A stretch of 64,000 nucleotides of DNA from Nitrosomonadales bacterium (GCA_016716325.1 JADJWO010000001.1:868001-932000); one strand, 5' to 3'; counted from the stretch's first letter, positions 17,816 to 25,669 are shown. Numbers and translations: made by a program. Notes: generated from the sequence alone by a model not told the origin.

Positions 17816-18529
17816 CTAGTTGTGAGTCAATGGTTTAAATGCGGCACGCGGTAAACGTTCTGTCGGCGCTAAATCACAATAGGTCTGGGCTAATCCCCAG
17901 AACAGACGCCATGAGCCTTCGGCAATATTGATGGTGCGGCGATATTGAGTGTCTCTGGCAATGATTTCGCCGGTTTCCGAATCAACCACAATAGTTCCCA
18001 GCTTTTCCAGTTTCCAGCCGATGCGTTCCTCTTGCTTGTAGGGCGTGGGATGGTAGGCGTATTTGTAGTGGTAGCGGGCGGTGGGGCGGTTAAGAACGGT
18101 GTAGTAAACACCGTCTGGATGCCTCTCGACATGCCACGCCCTGCCATCGGAAAGCAAATATTCTTTAAATCCATAACCGTCCCTATCCCACTCCAATAAT
18201 CTGGGAGCATCGTTGTAAAGCAGCTTGGGTTCTGCTGAACTTTTTTCAGGCCTGGAGGACGTTCCGGTTGCATCAACAAACCCCTCCACCTCCACCCTCT
18301 TGTACACATGCACTCCCGCGTCCTTGCAGGCCAGCTCGAAGTTGCGGGCAATCCAGTATTCCTCCGCCCAAGGCGCGGCAAGCAAGACAAATGCGACAGG
18401 ACCGATCACCCGCCATCGCCAACTGAAACGCTTCAACAACTTGCCCAGCGGCCAGACGATGAGCAACAGAACCAGCGCCGAATAAACGGCGATGATCCCC
18501 GCGCCAACGATTCCAATCTGGTAGTTCAT
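17816..18529 (-). CDS. Two-helix membrane protein, copy 2
   Basis: 237 residues, a paralogue of the 15959-16615 protein. The N-terminal two-helix part (MNYQIGIVGAGIIAVY and on) and the C-terminal part (RRTINIAEGSWRLFWGLAQT) are conserved. The middle, residues ~85-155, is a different and longer sequence (KLLYNDAPRLLEWDRDGYGF). It lies 10 bp upstream of the truncated lipase copy and its start overlaps the stop of the RTX fragment before it. Function unknown; see the cassette finding for the immunity or chaperone idea. Confidence 0.7.
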   Translation of the reverse strand: MNYQIGIVGAGIIAVYSALVLLLIVWPLGKLLKRFSWRWRVIGPVAFVLLAAPWAEEYWIARNFELACKDAGVHVYKRVEVEGFVDATGTSSRPEKSSAEPKLLYNDAPRLLEWDRDGYGFKEYLLSDGRAWHVERHPDGVYYTVLNRPTARYHYKYAYHPTPYKQEERIGWKLEKLGTIVVDSETGEIIARDTQYRRTINIAEGSWRLFWGLAQTYCDLAPTERLPRAAFKPLTHN

Positions 18530-18561
18530 GCCGCCATCCTCCCTTCCGCATCATTCGCCGC
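18525..18561 (-). repeat. Cassette boundary repeat 2
   Basis: Same sequence as at 16611-16648 with two substitutions. It fuses AANDAEGRMAA to the end of an RTX fragment (preceding residues GADLLQGE) and provides the ribosome-binding site of membrane-protein copy 2. Confidence 0.7.
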
Positions 18562-19020
18562 TTCACCTTGCAGAAGGTCCGCGCCGTCTCCACCGATCAG
18601 GGTGTCATTGCCTTCGTAGCCTCTGAGGTAGTCGTCTCCGGCTCCACCATCCAGGTAGTCGTTGCCGTGGGCGGTGGGTGCGATCTGGTCCGAGTCGCCA
18701 AAGAGTTTGTCGTTGCCGGCTCCGCCTAGGATGATGTCGTTGCCCGCGCCGCCCGCGAGGATGTCGCCGTCCTGGTTGCCTTGCAACAGGTCGTTGCCCG
18801 CGCCCGCGCCGCCCGACAGCACATTGTTGCCGTCGTTGCCGAGGATATAGTTGTCCAGCACGTTCCCGGTGCCGTCGATGTTGTCGGTGCCGGTCAGGAC
18901 GAGGTTCTCGACATGGTTGCCCAGCGTATAGCTGATCGAGCTTTGCACCTTGTCGCTGCCCTCGTTGACGTATTCCGTGACAGCAATTAAAGGGGTCAGT
19001 ATCACATTATGTTTTTGCAT
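18526..19020 (-). pseudogene. RTX gene fragment fused to a mobile-element end
   Basis: An open frame of 164 codons. Its first ~11 residues (MQKHNVILTPL) are translated from the end of the RAYT element; true RTX-gene sequence begins at IAVTEYVNEGSDKVQ. The rest is typical RTX: a run like YTLGNHVENLVLTGT, then nonapeptides such as GGAGNDIIL. It ends in AANDAEGRMAA from the boundary repeat, so both ends are recombination joints. It is probably the remnant of a gene like the giant one, broken at 18987 by the RAYT element. Expression as a functional protein is doubtful. Confidence 0.7.
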
Positions 19021-19803
19021 TTCTCGTCTCCTGTTCAAAATCCAAAATCAGATTGATCCTCAATTTGCTCACTCTGCTCGTGCTTGACTATCGGCCTACC
19101 CGGCCTTCTTTGCGCACGCCTCACGCCAACAGCAGCACACATCATCTCGCTGAACCGCTCACTCCCCAGCGGCTGACCCTGTGCCAGTGCGAGGCGTATG
19201 TCTGCTAATGCCTCATCATCCAGTTCACTGCGAAACAGCGCGCGATAGGCAGCCAGCCTGTCACCTTCATTCTTTCCCAACTCAAGGTATAGCGGGTGCG
19301 GCGCGATGCGTTCATCCACCTGCCCCAAACCGTTGTGCCGATAGCTTGACCAGCGATACTGCGCCGGGTCATTCACCATGTTTGCGCGCACCGGATTGAG
19401 TTCGATGTAGCGCATACAGGTCAGCAGATATTCTTCTACCTGGACCAGACCGGATTTGAATCGCCCTTCCCACAAGCTGCCTGTGCGGTGATAGCTGCGG
19501 TTGATGTATTGCACGTAGCGTCGCCCGATGGATTGCATCAGCTTGGCAATCCCGTCCGGCTTTTCCGAAGTCAGCAGCAAATGCACATGGTTGGTCATCA
19601 GCACATAGGCGTGAATGGCACAGTGCCAATCGGCAGCCGATTTCTTTAGCCAGTGGAGGTAACAGTGATAGTCCTCCTCGGCAAAGAAGCACGGCTCGCG
19701 ATTGATTCCGCGCTGCACGACGTGCTGCGGTACATCGGCTAACTTAATGCGCGGGCGACGTGGCATGGCTGTTTAGAAAGTATTGTGATGCTGACCCCTT
19801 TAA
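18987..19803. mobile_element. RAYT-type (IS200-like) element with 20-bp terminal inverted repeats
   Basis: 817 bp. The left end TTAAAGGGGTCAGTATCACA (18987-19006) is repeated inverted at the right end (19784-19803) with one difference. Inside is a single Y1-type transposase gene. It separates the lipase fragment (19804-20057) from the RTX fragment (18526-18986). I see no target duplication, as expected for Y1 transposases. GGGGTCAG-type ends are a pattern I associate with RAYT genes in proteobacteria. Confidence 0.75.
19035..19766 (-). CDS. REP-associated tyrosine transposase (RAYT, Y1 family)
   Basis: 243 residues. The HUH motif is H60-V-H62 in MTNHVHLLLT, and the candidate catalytic tyrosine is Y84 or Y87 in GRRYVQYIN. 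The family segments HRTGSLWEGRFKSGLV and MRYIELNPVRANMV are present. These enzymes cut and rejoin single-stranded DNA at palindromic ends. The gene is intact and bounded by 20-bp inverted repeats. It ends just inside the left repeat, close to the first codons of the RTX fragment. Confidence 0.9.
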   Translation of the reverse strand: MPRRPRIKLADVPQHVVQRGINREPCFFAEEDYHCYLHWLKKSAADWHCAIHAYVLMTNHVHLLLTSEKPDGIAKLMQSIGRRYVQYINRSYHRTGSLWEGRFKSGLVQVEEYLLTCMRYIELNPVRANMVNDPAQYRWSSYRHNGLGQVDERIAPHPLYLELGKNEGDRLAAYRALFRSELDDEALADIRLALAQGQPLGSERFSEMMCAAVGVRRAQRRPGRPIVKHEQSEQIEDQSDFGF

Positions 19804-20057
19804 TCAGTGCTGGAACCCAGCCAACTGCCGGTCTTGTAGTAGGGGGATAGCAGGATCCAGGTGTCGGCGGGGTTGGGATTGGTTACACCGAAAATATCCT
19901 TCGCCAAAAATTCTGGCACGCGCTCTTGGCTAATTGCTGCCTTTACAATCGTGCCAATATCGAATGGATTTCCGTTGTTAATTTTCTCTGCACTTAAGTC
20001 GATATAGGCAGCCTGAGACAGCTTTGCGTAGGTGTAGTAAGTTTCCAGAATATTCAT
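19800..20057 (-). pseudogene. Lipase-like N-terminal fragment, copy 3, broken by the RAYT element
   Basis: 85 codons starting MNILETYYTYAKLSQAAYIDLS, clearly related to the start of the giant protein (MSNVLDYYEYAKLATAAYVLLE) and of copy 2, but more diverged. The frame ends at the RAYT inverted repeat, before the nucleophile elbow would appear. What follows across the element (the RTX fragment) does not continue the lipase domain, so a deletion went with the insertion. It lies 21 bp downstream of the third membrane-protein gene and so completes the third cassette. Confidence 0.7.
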
Positions 20058-20078
20058 GTTCGTTCCCCTTCAATTCAA

Positions 20079-20735
20079 TTATTTTGATTGCTTCGGAATT
20101 AAAACCTTTGATTCAAAATTGTAAGTTGACTCACCTTGACAACCCACGTCCCCGCCAGTACCAAACCAGCGATAAACAAACATCCTGTCCAGCCATCCGT
20201 GTAGTGGGTTGAACAAATTCCACTCTGCAAGAGTTTCCCCAGATATTCGATTGCGCACAACGTAGCGGCTGGCTTCAATGTCACGTTCTTTATCAACATG
20301 CCACTGTTCATAAATAATTTCATTAGCTGCTGTAGGCTGTTCCAGACGGATTCGAGAAATAGTTCCGTCAGATTGTTTCTCGTAACGATCCCAGTAGTAG
20401 CTGCCATCGACTTTGAGCTGAGGTGACTCGATGAATTTGTAAAGGCTTTGGCGTAATGTGATTTCACTACCGCTATCAACATATCCATCCACCTCCACCG
20501 TCCTGTAAATATGCAACCCCGCACTGGGACAAACCTTCGCCATCGCCAGCGAGTTATAAGTCACATCGCCCAGCGGTATGGCATACGCCAGCAGCAGAGT
20601 GAACATCATCAGCCCCGCCTTTCCTGCCCCCCGCCATCGCGGACTTCGCCATATTCGCCGCAACACCCACAACACAAAGGGCAGGTAAAAAACGATCAGG
20701 ACAAATACCGATGGGGCTGTGATGTAGAGCTTCAT
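20079..20735 (-). CDS. Two-helix membrane protein, copy 3 (diverged)
   Basis: 218 residues from the ATG at 20735, which lies 11 bases after GGGAGG in the boundary repeat. Two hydrophobic segments at about 5-30 (SVFVLIVFYLPFVLWVL) and 38-55 precede a soluble domain containing GLHIYRTVEVDGYVDSG, the counterpart of GVHVYKKVEVEGF in copies 1 and 2. The C-terminal half is otherwise diverged. It is followed by a lipase-like fragment, as copies 1 and 2 are followed by lipase modules. Function unknown. Confidence 0.65.
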   Translation of the reverse strand: MKLYITAPSVFVLIVFYLPFVLWVLRRIWRSPRWRGAGKAGLMMFTLLLAYAIPLGDVTYNSLAMAKVCPSAGLHIYRTVEVDGYVDSGSEITLRQSLYKFIESPQLKVDGSYYWDRYEKQSDGTISRIRLEQPTAANEIIYEQWHVDKERDIEASRYVVRNRISGETLAEWNLFNPLHGWLDRMFVYRWFGTGGDVGCQGESTYNFESKVLIPKQSK

Positions 20736-20768
20736 GCTGCCACCCTCCCTTCCGCATCGTTCGCCGCC
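20731..20768 (-). repeat. Cassette boundary repeat 3
   Basis: GCGGCGAACGATGCGG, AAGGGAGG, then GTGGCAGCATGAA on the minus strand, matching the copies at 16611 and 18525 with few changes. Upstream of it there is no open lipase or RTX frame, only short sequence leading to the RAYT remnant. Confidence 0.65.
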
Positions 20769-20838
20769 TTTCGCCACTCCGGGCTGAAAGGCGAACCTGT
20801 CACGCTGGAAGAAACAACCTCAATCAAAGGGGTCCGAA

Positions 20839-21298
20839 TCAAAGGGGTCAGCCTCGCATTAAGTTTTCTCATCTCAATTCTCCAATTCAAAACCCAAAAT
20901 CACTTTGATCTTCAACCCGCCCACTCTGCTCGCGCTTTACCACCGGCCTGCCCGGCTTTCTTTGCGCACGCCGCACACCGACTGCAGTGCACATCATCTC
21001 GATGAACCGTTCGCTTCCCAGCGGTTGCCCCTGTGCCAGTGCAAGCCGTATATCCGCTATCGCCGCATCATCCAGTTCACTGCGAAACAGCCCACGATAC
21101 TCAGCCAGTCGTTCAGTCTCTTCCTTGCCCAACGCCAGATACAGCGGGTGCGGGGTAATGCGTTCGTCCGTTTGTCCCAGTCCGTTATGCCGATAACTCG
21201 ACCAGCGATATTGCGCCGGGTCGCTCACCATGTTGGCGCGCACCGGGTTGAGTTCGATGTAGCGCATGCACAGCTAAAGGGGTCAGCATCGCATTAAG
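20839..21298. mobile_element. Degenerate RAYT element remnant
   Basis: Two direct copies of a RAYT left end (AAAGGGGTCAGC, then TCGCATTAAG) lie at 20841-20863 and 21276-21298 and bracket a 5'-truncated transposase gene. The second left end runs into the IS4-family insertion at 21318. Another partial end (TCAAAGGGGTCC) lies at 20824. The layout indicates repeated insertion or recombination at these ends. Confidence 0.6.
20887..21267 (-). pseudogene. 5'-truncated RAYT transposase
   Basis: 126 codons matching the C-terminal half of the intact RAYT at 19035-19766, starting at MRYIELNPVRANMV. The N-terminal half with the HVH motif and catalytic tyrosine is missing, replaced by another element end (CTAAAGGGGTCAG). 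It is therefore inactive. The similarity to the intact copy is high but not complete, for example GRVEDQSDFGF against QIEDQSDFGF at the end. Confidence 0.8.
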
Positions 21299-21317
21299 TT
21301 TTTTCATATTGCATCTC

Positions 21318-22641
21318 ACTAGTGTCCGGTTAAAAACGATTCCATGACTCTGAAATCCTTATTTGATGCCGCATCCGGAGATTTTTATAGTGTCTCCGAC
21401 TTGAACGGCGAACCAGCCTTGGTGCAGTCTGGCAGCTTTCCTGCTGCTGGAGACTGCGATGTACGTTGGCAAGCCCTTGTTCGCCCAAGTCATGGACTTC
21501 CTGCCATGGAAGACCTTTCATCGCATCGTGGCTCGGCATGGCGGCGATCATCGCGTCAGGACATTGTCCTGTGCCGAACACTTCCGTATTCTGGCCTTCG
21601 CTCAACTCACCTATCGCGAGAGTTTGCGCGACATCGAGGCCTGCCTCTCGGCACAGGCTGCCAAGCTCTACCACATGGGCATCAGAAGCACGGTATCCCG
21701 TTCGACACTGGCCGATGCCAACGAACTGCGCGACTGGCGCATCTACGCCGAATTCGCTCACCGTTTGATTGCTCAAGCCAGAACGCTTTACGCCAGCGAA
21801 GACTTGGGCTTGGATTTGACCAACACAGTGTACGCACTGGATTCGACCACCATCGATCTGTGCCTGTCGGTATTTCCATGGGCGCATTTCAGAACGACCA
21901 AGGCAGCGGTGAAGATGCATACGCTGCTGGACTTGCGCGGCAGCATTCCCAGCTTCATCCACGTCTCCGATGGCAAGATGCACGACGCCCGCATCCTCGA
22001 CTTGTTGATCCCGGAGCCGGGTGCTATCTATGTCATGGATCGGGGCTACGTCGATTTCGTGCGTTTGCATCGGCTGCATCTGGCCGGGGCGTTCTTCGTC
22101 ACCCGCGCCAAGTCGAATCTCGACGCGCACCGGATGTATTCTGCCAAAACCGACCGCAGCCTCGGCATCATCTGCGATCAGACGATTGCGCTCGACGGGT
22201 TTTATACCCGACAGGATTACCCGGAGCCGTTGCGCCGCATCCGCTTCAAAGACCCGGAAACCAACAAGACGCTGGTGTTTCTCACCAACAACTTCACGTT
22301 GCCGGCGGCAACGATCTGCGCGCTCTACAAGAGCCGCTGGCAGGTGGAGTTGTTCTTCAAATGGGTCAAGCAGCATCTTCGTATCCAACGTTTCTATGGC
22401 ACGTCCGAGAATGCGGTGAAGGCGCAAATCTGGATCGCCGTCTCGGTCTACGTCCTCGTCGCCATCATCAAAAAGCGCCTCAATCTGGACGCTTCGCTCT
22501 ACACTTTGCTACAGATTCTATCGGTCACGCTGTTCGAGAAAATGCCCATCCAGCAAGCCTTGCAGGGCATCGGTGGGCAGCCAGAAAACACCGATTTCAA
22601 CAACCAACTGAATCTATTCGATTCTTAACCGGACACTAGTG
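21318..22641. mobile_element. IS4-family insertion sequence
   Basis: 1324 bp with terminal inverted repeats ACTAGTGTCCGGTTAA at the left and its complement at the right. The 5-bp sequence ATCTC flanks both ends (21313-21317 and 22642-22646) and is the probable target duplication. The flanks rejoin to a RAYT-like end (gcATCTCaattcg), so the element jumped into RAYT remnant DNA. It carries one intact transposase gene. Confidence 0.85.
21459..22628 (+). CDS. IS4-family DDE transposase (with DUF4372-type N-terminus)
   Basis: 389 residues. The N-terminal region (MYVGKPLFAQVMDFLPWKTF, LSCAEHFRILAFAQLTYRES) matches the DUF4372-type domain of some IS4 transposases. The catalytic residues are D128 (YALDSTT), D194 (YVMDRGY) and E297 in the Y290-x2-R293-x3-E297-x6-K304 signature. 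Length and frame are intact, so the element may be active. It is the only plus-strand gene of the accessory region and is flanked by the element's inverted repeats. Confidence 0.92.
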   Translation: MYVGKPLFAQVMDFLPWKTFHRIVARHGGDHRVRTLSCAEHFRILAFAQLTYRESLRDIEACLSAQAAKLYHMGIRSTVSRSTLADANELRDWRIYAEFAHRLIAQARTLYASEDLGLDLTNTVYALDSTTIDLCLSVFPWAHFRTTKAAVKMHTLLDLRGSIPSFIHVSDGKMHDARILDLLIPEPGAIYVMDRGYVDFVRLHRLHLAGAFFVTRAKSNLDAHRMYSAKTDRSLGIICDQTIALDGFYTRQDYPEPLRRIRFKDPETNKTLVFLTNNFTLPAATICALYKSRWQVELFFKWVKQHLRIQRFYGTSENAVKAQIWIAVSVYVLVAIIKKRLNLDASLYTLLQILSVTLFEKMPIQQALQGIGGQPENTDFNNQLNLFDS

Positions 22642-22652
22642 ATCTCAATTCG

Positions 22653-23006
22653 TTAAAAAGAAATCGACTCCGGTACCTTTTGGCTCAGTACCTTTTGGCT
22701 CAAGCGAAAAGGGTTGAGGCTGTTCGGCTCGGGCACCGTATTCCTGAAGTCAGTCTTCCAAACAATGCGTTTTGAGTTGGGCAAGTTAAATGTCACAGTC
22801 TCATCCAATGCCATGCGATTGTGGCTTTCAAGCCCGGGATAGCCACCCAAGTTAAAAAAACGTTCCGCAACGATAACCTGCCCGTCGTGCAACAACACCT
22901 CTTCTTTCCAACGCATCGTTGCGGAACATGCACTCATGCTCACCCCTATCATCAGGATCAATCCGAGTTTCACGATTTGCTTCAGCCACAGTTGATGGGT
23001 TCTCAT
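22653..23006 (-). CDS. Small lipoprotein of unknown function, possibly 3'-truncated
   Basis: 117 residues. A signal peptide with lipobox MIGVSMSAC places the lipidated cysteine near residue 27. The mature part (WKEEVLLHDGQVIVAERFFNLGG) resembles no domain I can name. The C-terminus LSQKVLSQKVPESISF is encoded by a short direct repeat (GTACCTTTTGGCTCA, twice between 22674 and 22702), 12 bp from the IS4 element, so the original end may be lost. It lies between hlyD and the membrane-protein/lipase cassettes on the same strand and may be part of that system. Confidence 0.55.
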   Translation of the reverse strand: MRTHQLWLKQIVKLGLILMIGVSMSACSATMRWKEEVLLHDGQVIVAERFFNLGGYPGLESHNRMALDETVTFNLPNSKRIVWKTDFRNTVPEPNSLNPFRLSQKVLSQKVPESISF

Positions 23007-23096
23007 GCTGCGTTCCTCTCAAGTTGAATTGCGTAATTGCTGTTGTTATGTATCTTCAATTCCGGTCTTTCGCTCATGTCGCTCATAACCTAACGC

Positions 23097-24464
23097 TCAC
23101 CGCTCCCGCCCCGCTTCCTGGAACGCGCCCGTCACCGGTGAGAGCAGGTATTCGAGGATGGTGCGGGTGCCGAGGTGGATCTCGGCGGTGACCTGCATGC
23201 CGGGCGTGAGGCTGTGGCGCATGCCGTCGGCGATGAGGTGTTGCGCCTTGAGATCGATCAGGGCGCGGTAGGAGTACGGCAGGTTGCTGCCGGTCTTGTC
23301 GCCGGTGGGCTGCTGTTGGTTGTTGTCGCTGGCGTCGGCGGAGAGGTGGGCGACCCTGCCTTCGACCATGCCGTATTTCTGGAACTGGTAGGCGGCGAAT
23401 TTGATCTTGACCGGTTCGCCGGTGTGGATGAAGCCGACATCCTGGTTGCCGACCCAGACTTCGGCGCGCAGGATTTCGCCGGCGGGCACCAGGGTCATGA
23501 GGATGGTGCCGGGGCTGATGACGGTGCCGGCGGTGTGGGTGGCGAGGTCTTTGACGATGCCCGCCTGCGGGGCTTTGAGTTCGTGCAGGTCGCGGCGGTA
23601 TTGCTGTTTGGTGAGTTCGCCTTGGGACTTGTCGAGTTTATCTTCGATGTCGGCGCGTTCGATCTGGAGCTGGCGGCGGTAGTCGGCGCCGATCTGGGCG
23701 AGTCGTCGGGTTGATTGGGTGAGGCTGGCCTGCGCGCTCTGGATCAGGTATTCCTGCGACTTGAGGTCTTGTTCTTTTTCGATACGCTCGCGGGCCTTGT
23801 CGTTGGCCATGATGCGGCTGACGAAGCCGTTCTGGACGAGTTTGTCGTAGGCTTCGTCCTGCTGGCGGTAGTGCGGCAGGGTCTTGAGCAGTTTGGTGCG
23901 GATCTCTTCGGCGGCGGACAGGTCGCTACGGGCCTTGTCGTGCAGGCTGCGTTCCTGCGCCAAGGCGCTCTCGTAGGCCATGCGGTTGGCTTGGTACTGG
24001 GCGTGGGCGTGGTTGTAGAGATCGTCGGGTTCATCCGGTTGTTTGGTAAAAGGGCGGCCCGCCAGTTCGGCGTCGATGCGGCGCAGGGCGAGGCGTTTGC
24101 TGTGCGCGTCGGTTTCGAGTGTGACCACGTCGGTCTCGGACAGGGTGGTGTCCATGCGCATCAGGACTTGCCCGGCTTTGACCAGTTCGCCTTCGCTCAC
24201 CAGGATGTCGCGGATGACGCCCTGTTCGGAGGGCTGGACGATCTTGAGGTAGCTTTGCGGGATGAGTTTGCCGGAGGCAGAGGCGACGACATCAAGCTTG
24301 CCGAAGATGGCCCAGATCAACAGCAGTCCGAGCAGGATGAGCAGGGTGTACAACAGGGCGCGTGCGAACGGCGTGGGCGGTTGTGCCTGAATGCGCAGCA
24401 AGCCGGGCGAGAAGTCGAGCGGGTCGACGCCGGTGAGTTGCTTCTTCCAACGTTTGGCCCGCAT
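23097..24464 (-). CDS. Type I secretion membrane fusion protein (HlyD family)
   Basis: 455 residues. One N-terminal membrane helix (LLYTLLILLGLLLIWAIFG) is followed by the first half of the lipoyl/barrel domain (SGKLIPQSYLKIVQPSEQGVI), a long coiled coil and the returning half (LKAPQAGIVKDLATHTAGTV). The C-terminal HlyD signature (TPGMQVTAEIHLGTRTILEYL) ends it. In the family this periplasmic adaptor links the inner-membrane ABC transporter to a TolC-type outer channel; no tolC lies in the window. I prefer the ATG at 24464, which AAGGGAG precedes, to the in-frame ATG at 24524, which has no visible ribosome-binding site. It should serve the giant RTX protein. Confidence 0.9.
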   Translation of the reverse strand: MRAKRWKKQLTGVDPLDFSPGLLRIQAQPPTPFARALLYTLLILLGLLLIWAIFGKLDVVASASGKLIPQSYLKIVQPSEQGVIRDILVSEGELVKAGQVLMRMDTTLSETDVVTLETDAHSKRLALRRIDAELAGRPFTKQPDEPDDLYNHAHAQYQANRMAYESALAQERSLHDKARSDLSAAEEIRTKLLKTLPHYRQQDEAYDKLVQNGFVSRIMANDKARERIEKEQDLKSQEYLIQSAQASLTQSTRRLAQIGADYRRQLQIERADIEDKLDKSQGELTKQQYRRDLHELKAPQAGIVKDLATHTAGTVISPGTILMTLVPAGEILRAEVWVGNQDVGFIHTGEPVKIKFAAYQFQKYGMVEGRVAHLSADASDNNQQQPTGDKTGSNLPYSYRALIDLKAQHLIADGMRHSLTPGMQVTAEIHLGTRTILEYLLSPVTGAFQEAGRER

Positions 24465-24847
24465 GCGCTCCCTTATCAAGATTGTGGCGTTGCCCGCGAC
24501 CGTTATCCTGCGGGCAATGTCCATAAGTCAATGGCGGGTATTAAACAATATGCCGAATGCCTATATATTCCGGACTAGTCATTCCAGCCGTATTCGGGTT
24601 CCATGAGGCTTCCCCGGAATGGCGATCGTTTTCCTGCCCATGCCGGGCGCCATCCTTTGCGAGTGCATGCCGAACCGGTTATCCGCTGTTATTGCGGTCA
24701 AACCTTATATGCGGCGGGCGTTCCATACAAGCTGTCAGGATTGGCAGGCTGCCGCTCTCATTCGGGATGATGCGATAGCGATTCGCGCCGGTCAGGGCAG
24801 TTGCCGGATAGTGTGATGCGCTGCCCGGTCTGTCAGCTTGCTCCCGC
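24465..24847. other. Intergenic region upstream of hlyD
   Basis: About 380 bp without a supported gene. It holds the shared dyad at 24553-24573, roughly 90-110 bp before the chosen hlyD start, so this is probably its promoter region. I see no clear -35/-10 pair. Confidence 0.5.
24553..24573. promoter_or_regulatory. Shared dyad motif, hlyD copy
   Basis: CCGAATGCCTATATATTC then CGG. Its complement aligns with the copies before hlyB (28208) and psiF (54615), apart from a 1-bp deletion. Outer half-sites CCGAA and TTCGG-like suggest a dimeric regulator site. Confidence 0.5.
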
Positions 24848-24975
24848 TTCCGGCCTGCCGAACTCAATCATCTCGTCCACCTGCAATGCCCTGGGTACCT
24901 GGTGGGTGATGAATAGCATGGTGACGCGCCCTTGAGTTTATTGACGGTATGCGCGAAGTGTTCGGCGGTCAGATG
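24848..24975 (-). pseudogene. Duplicated 3' end of the hlyB-type gene
   Basis: About 126 bp that closely match 25715-25840, the last ~42 codons of the ABC transporter (encoding LKGRVTMLFITHQIP and on). A 1-bp deletion in the cgcgccc run breaks the frame and similarity stops near 24975. The vapBC pair lies between this copy and the real gene end. Confidence 0.8.
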
Positions 24976-25020
24976 GACGGAATATCAGGGGGTGGGATAC
25001 CCTCCTGTTTCATGCCGGTT

Positions 25021-25416
25021 CTATATCAGCTTCATTCCGGCGAATTTGGCGGCAGCCTTGTCGAAGGTGGCGGTATACAGGCAATCGTGCGCATGCCCCA
25101 AACGCTCGATCAGGCAATCGGAAAAGTCCGCTTTGCCGGGAACGAACTGGCGCAATGCGCGCCATGCCGTTTCGGCATCCTGTATCTTGAGTTGCTTGAC
25201 GCGCAGCAGCCGTTCGAGGACGGCGGCGACATCCGCGCGTGAGCAACCGTAGCAGCTCTCCAGCACCCATACCGTTTCGACCAGCACGATCAGCGAAACG
25301 AATCCCGGATTTTCCGGGGTCAGTTCGCGCTCGATCAGCCGGCTGGCCAATGCGGATTGGTTCTTGTCGTCCTGTGCCAGGTACCGCACCAGCACGTTGG
25401 TGTCCAGCCCGATCAC
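25021..25416 (-). CDS. vapC: VapC-type PIN-domain toxin (putative ribonuclease)
   Basis: 131 residues. PIN-domain acidic residues are visible at D5 (GLDTNVLVRYL), E47 (VLVETVW), D97/D100 (KADFSDCLI) and D119 (TFDKAA). In the family these coordinate Mg2+ for cleavage of tRNA, rRNA or mRNA, and the partner antitoxin blocks the site. The start overlaps the antitoxin stop by 4 bp (ATGA). The pair sits between hlyB and hlyD, beside a duplicated piece of hlyB, so it was probably acquired by insertion into the secretion operon. Confidence 0.9.
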   Translation of the reverse strand: MIGLDTNVLVRYLAQDDKNQSALASRLIERELTPENPGFVSLIVLVETVWVLESCYGCSRADVAAVLERLLRVKQLKIQDAETAWRALRQFVPGKADFSDCLIERLGHAHDCLYTATFDKAAAKFAGMKLI

Positions 25417-25652
25417 TTGCCCGCCCCGCGTTTGGTGATGGCGCGATTCATATCCTCTATCGTGACGGGAGCCTTGGGCTTGCCGACGATGCCTTTCAGC
25501 GAAGAGATATCTTCGGTCGCGGCAACGATGCCGAATTGCCCGTTGCCCAATTCGACGAACTCGATCCGGTCGCCCGCCTCCACGCCGAGCTTGCTGCGCA
25601 CCGGAAGCGGAATGGTGATCTGCCCTTTGCTGGTTAGTACGGCGGTAGTCAT
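25413..25652 (-). CDS. vapB: AbrB/MazE-type antitoxin partner of VapC
   Basis: 79 residues. The N-terminal swapped-hairpin DNA-binding domain is recognisable from TTAVLTSKGQITIPLPVRSKLGVEAGDRIEFV. The acidic and flexible C-terminal part should wrap the toxin. It is translated just ahead of VapC with a 4-bp overlap. A perfect 9-bp inverted repeat 17 bp upstream of its start is the likely autoregulatory operator. Confidence 0.9.
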   Translation of the reverse strand: MTTAVLTSKGQITIPLPVRSKLGVEAGDRIEFVELGNGQFGIVAATEDISSLKGIVGKPKAPVTIEDMNRAITKRGAGK

Positions 25653-25669
25653 GACGAGTCCTTTTGGTT

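Noticed and set aside
21344..22639. Second long plus-strand frame within the IS4-family element
   Set aside because: It overlaps the intact DDE transposase in another frame and lacks any transposase motif.
23045..23070. Possible fourth copy of the shared dyad before the lipoprotein gene (CAATTCCGGTCTTT)
   Set aside because: Only one half-site resembles the motif; the CCGAA arm is missing.
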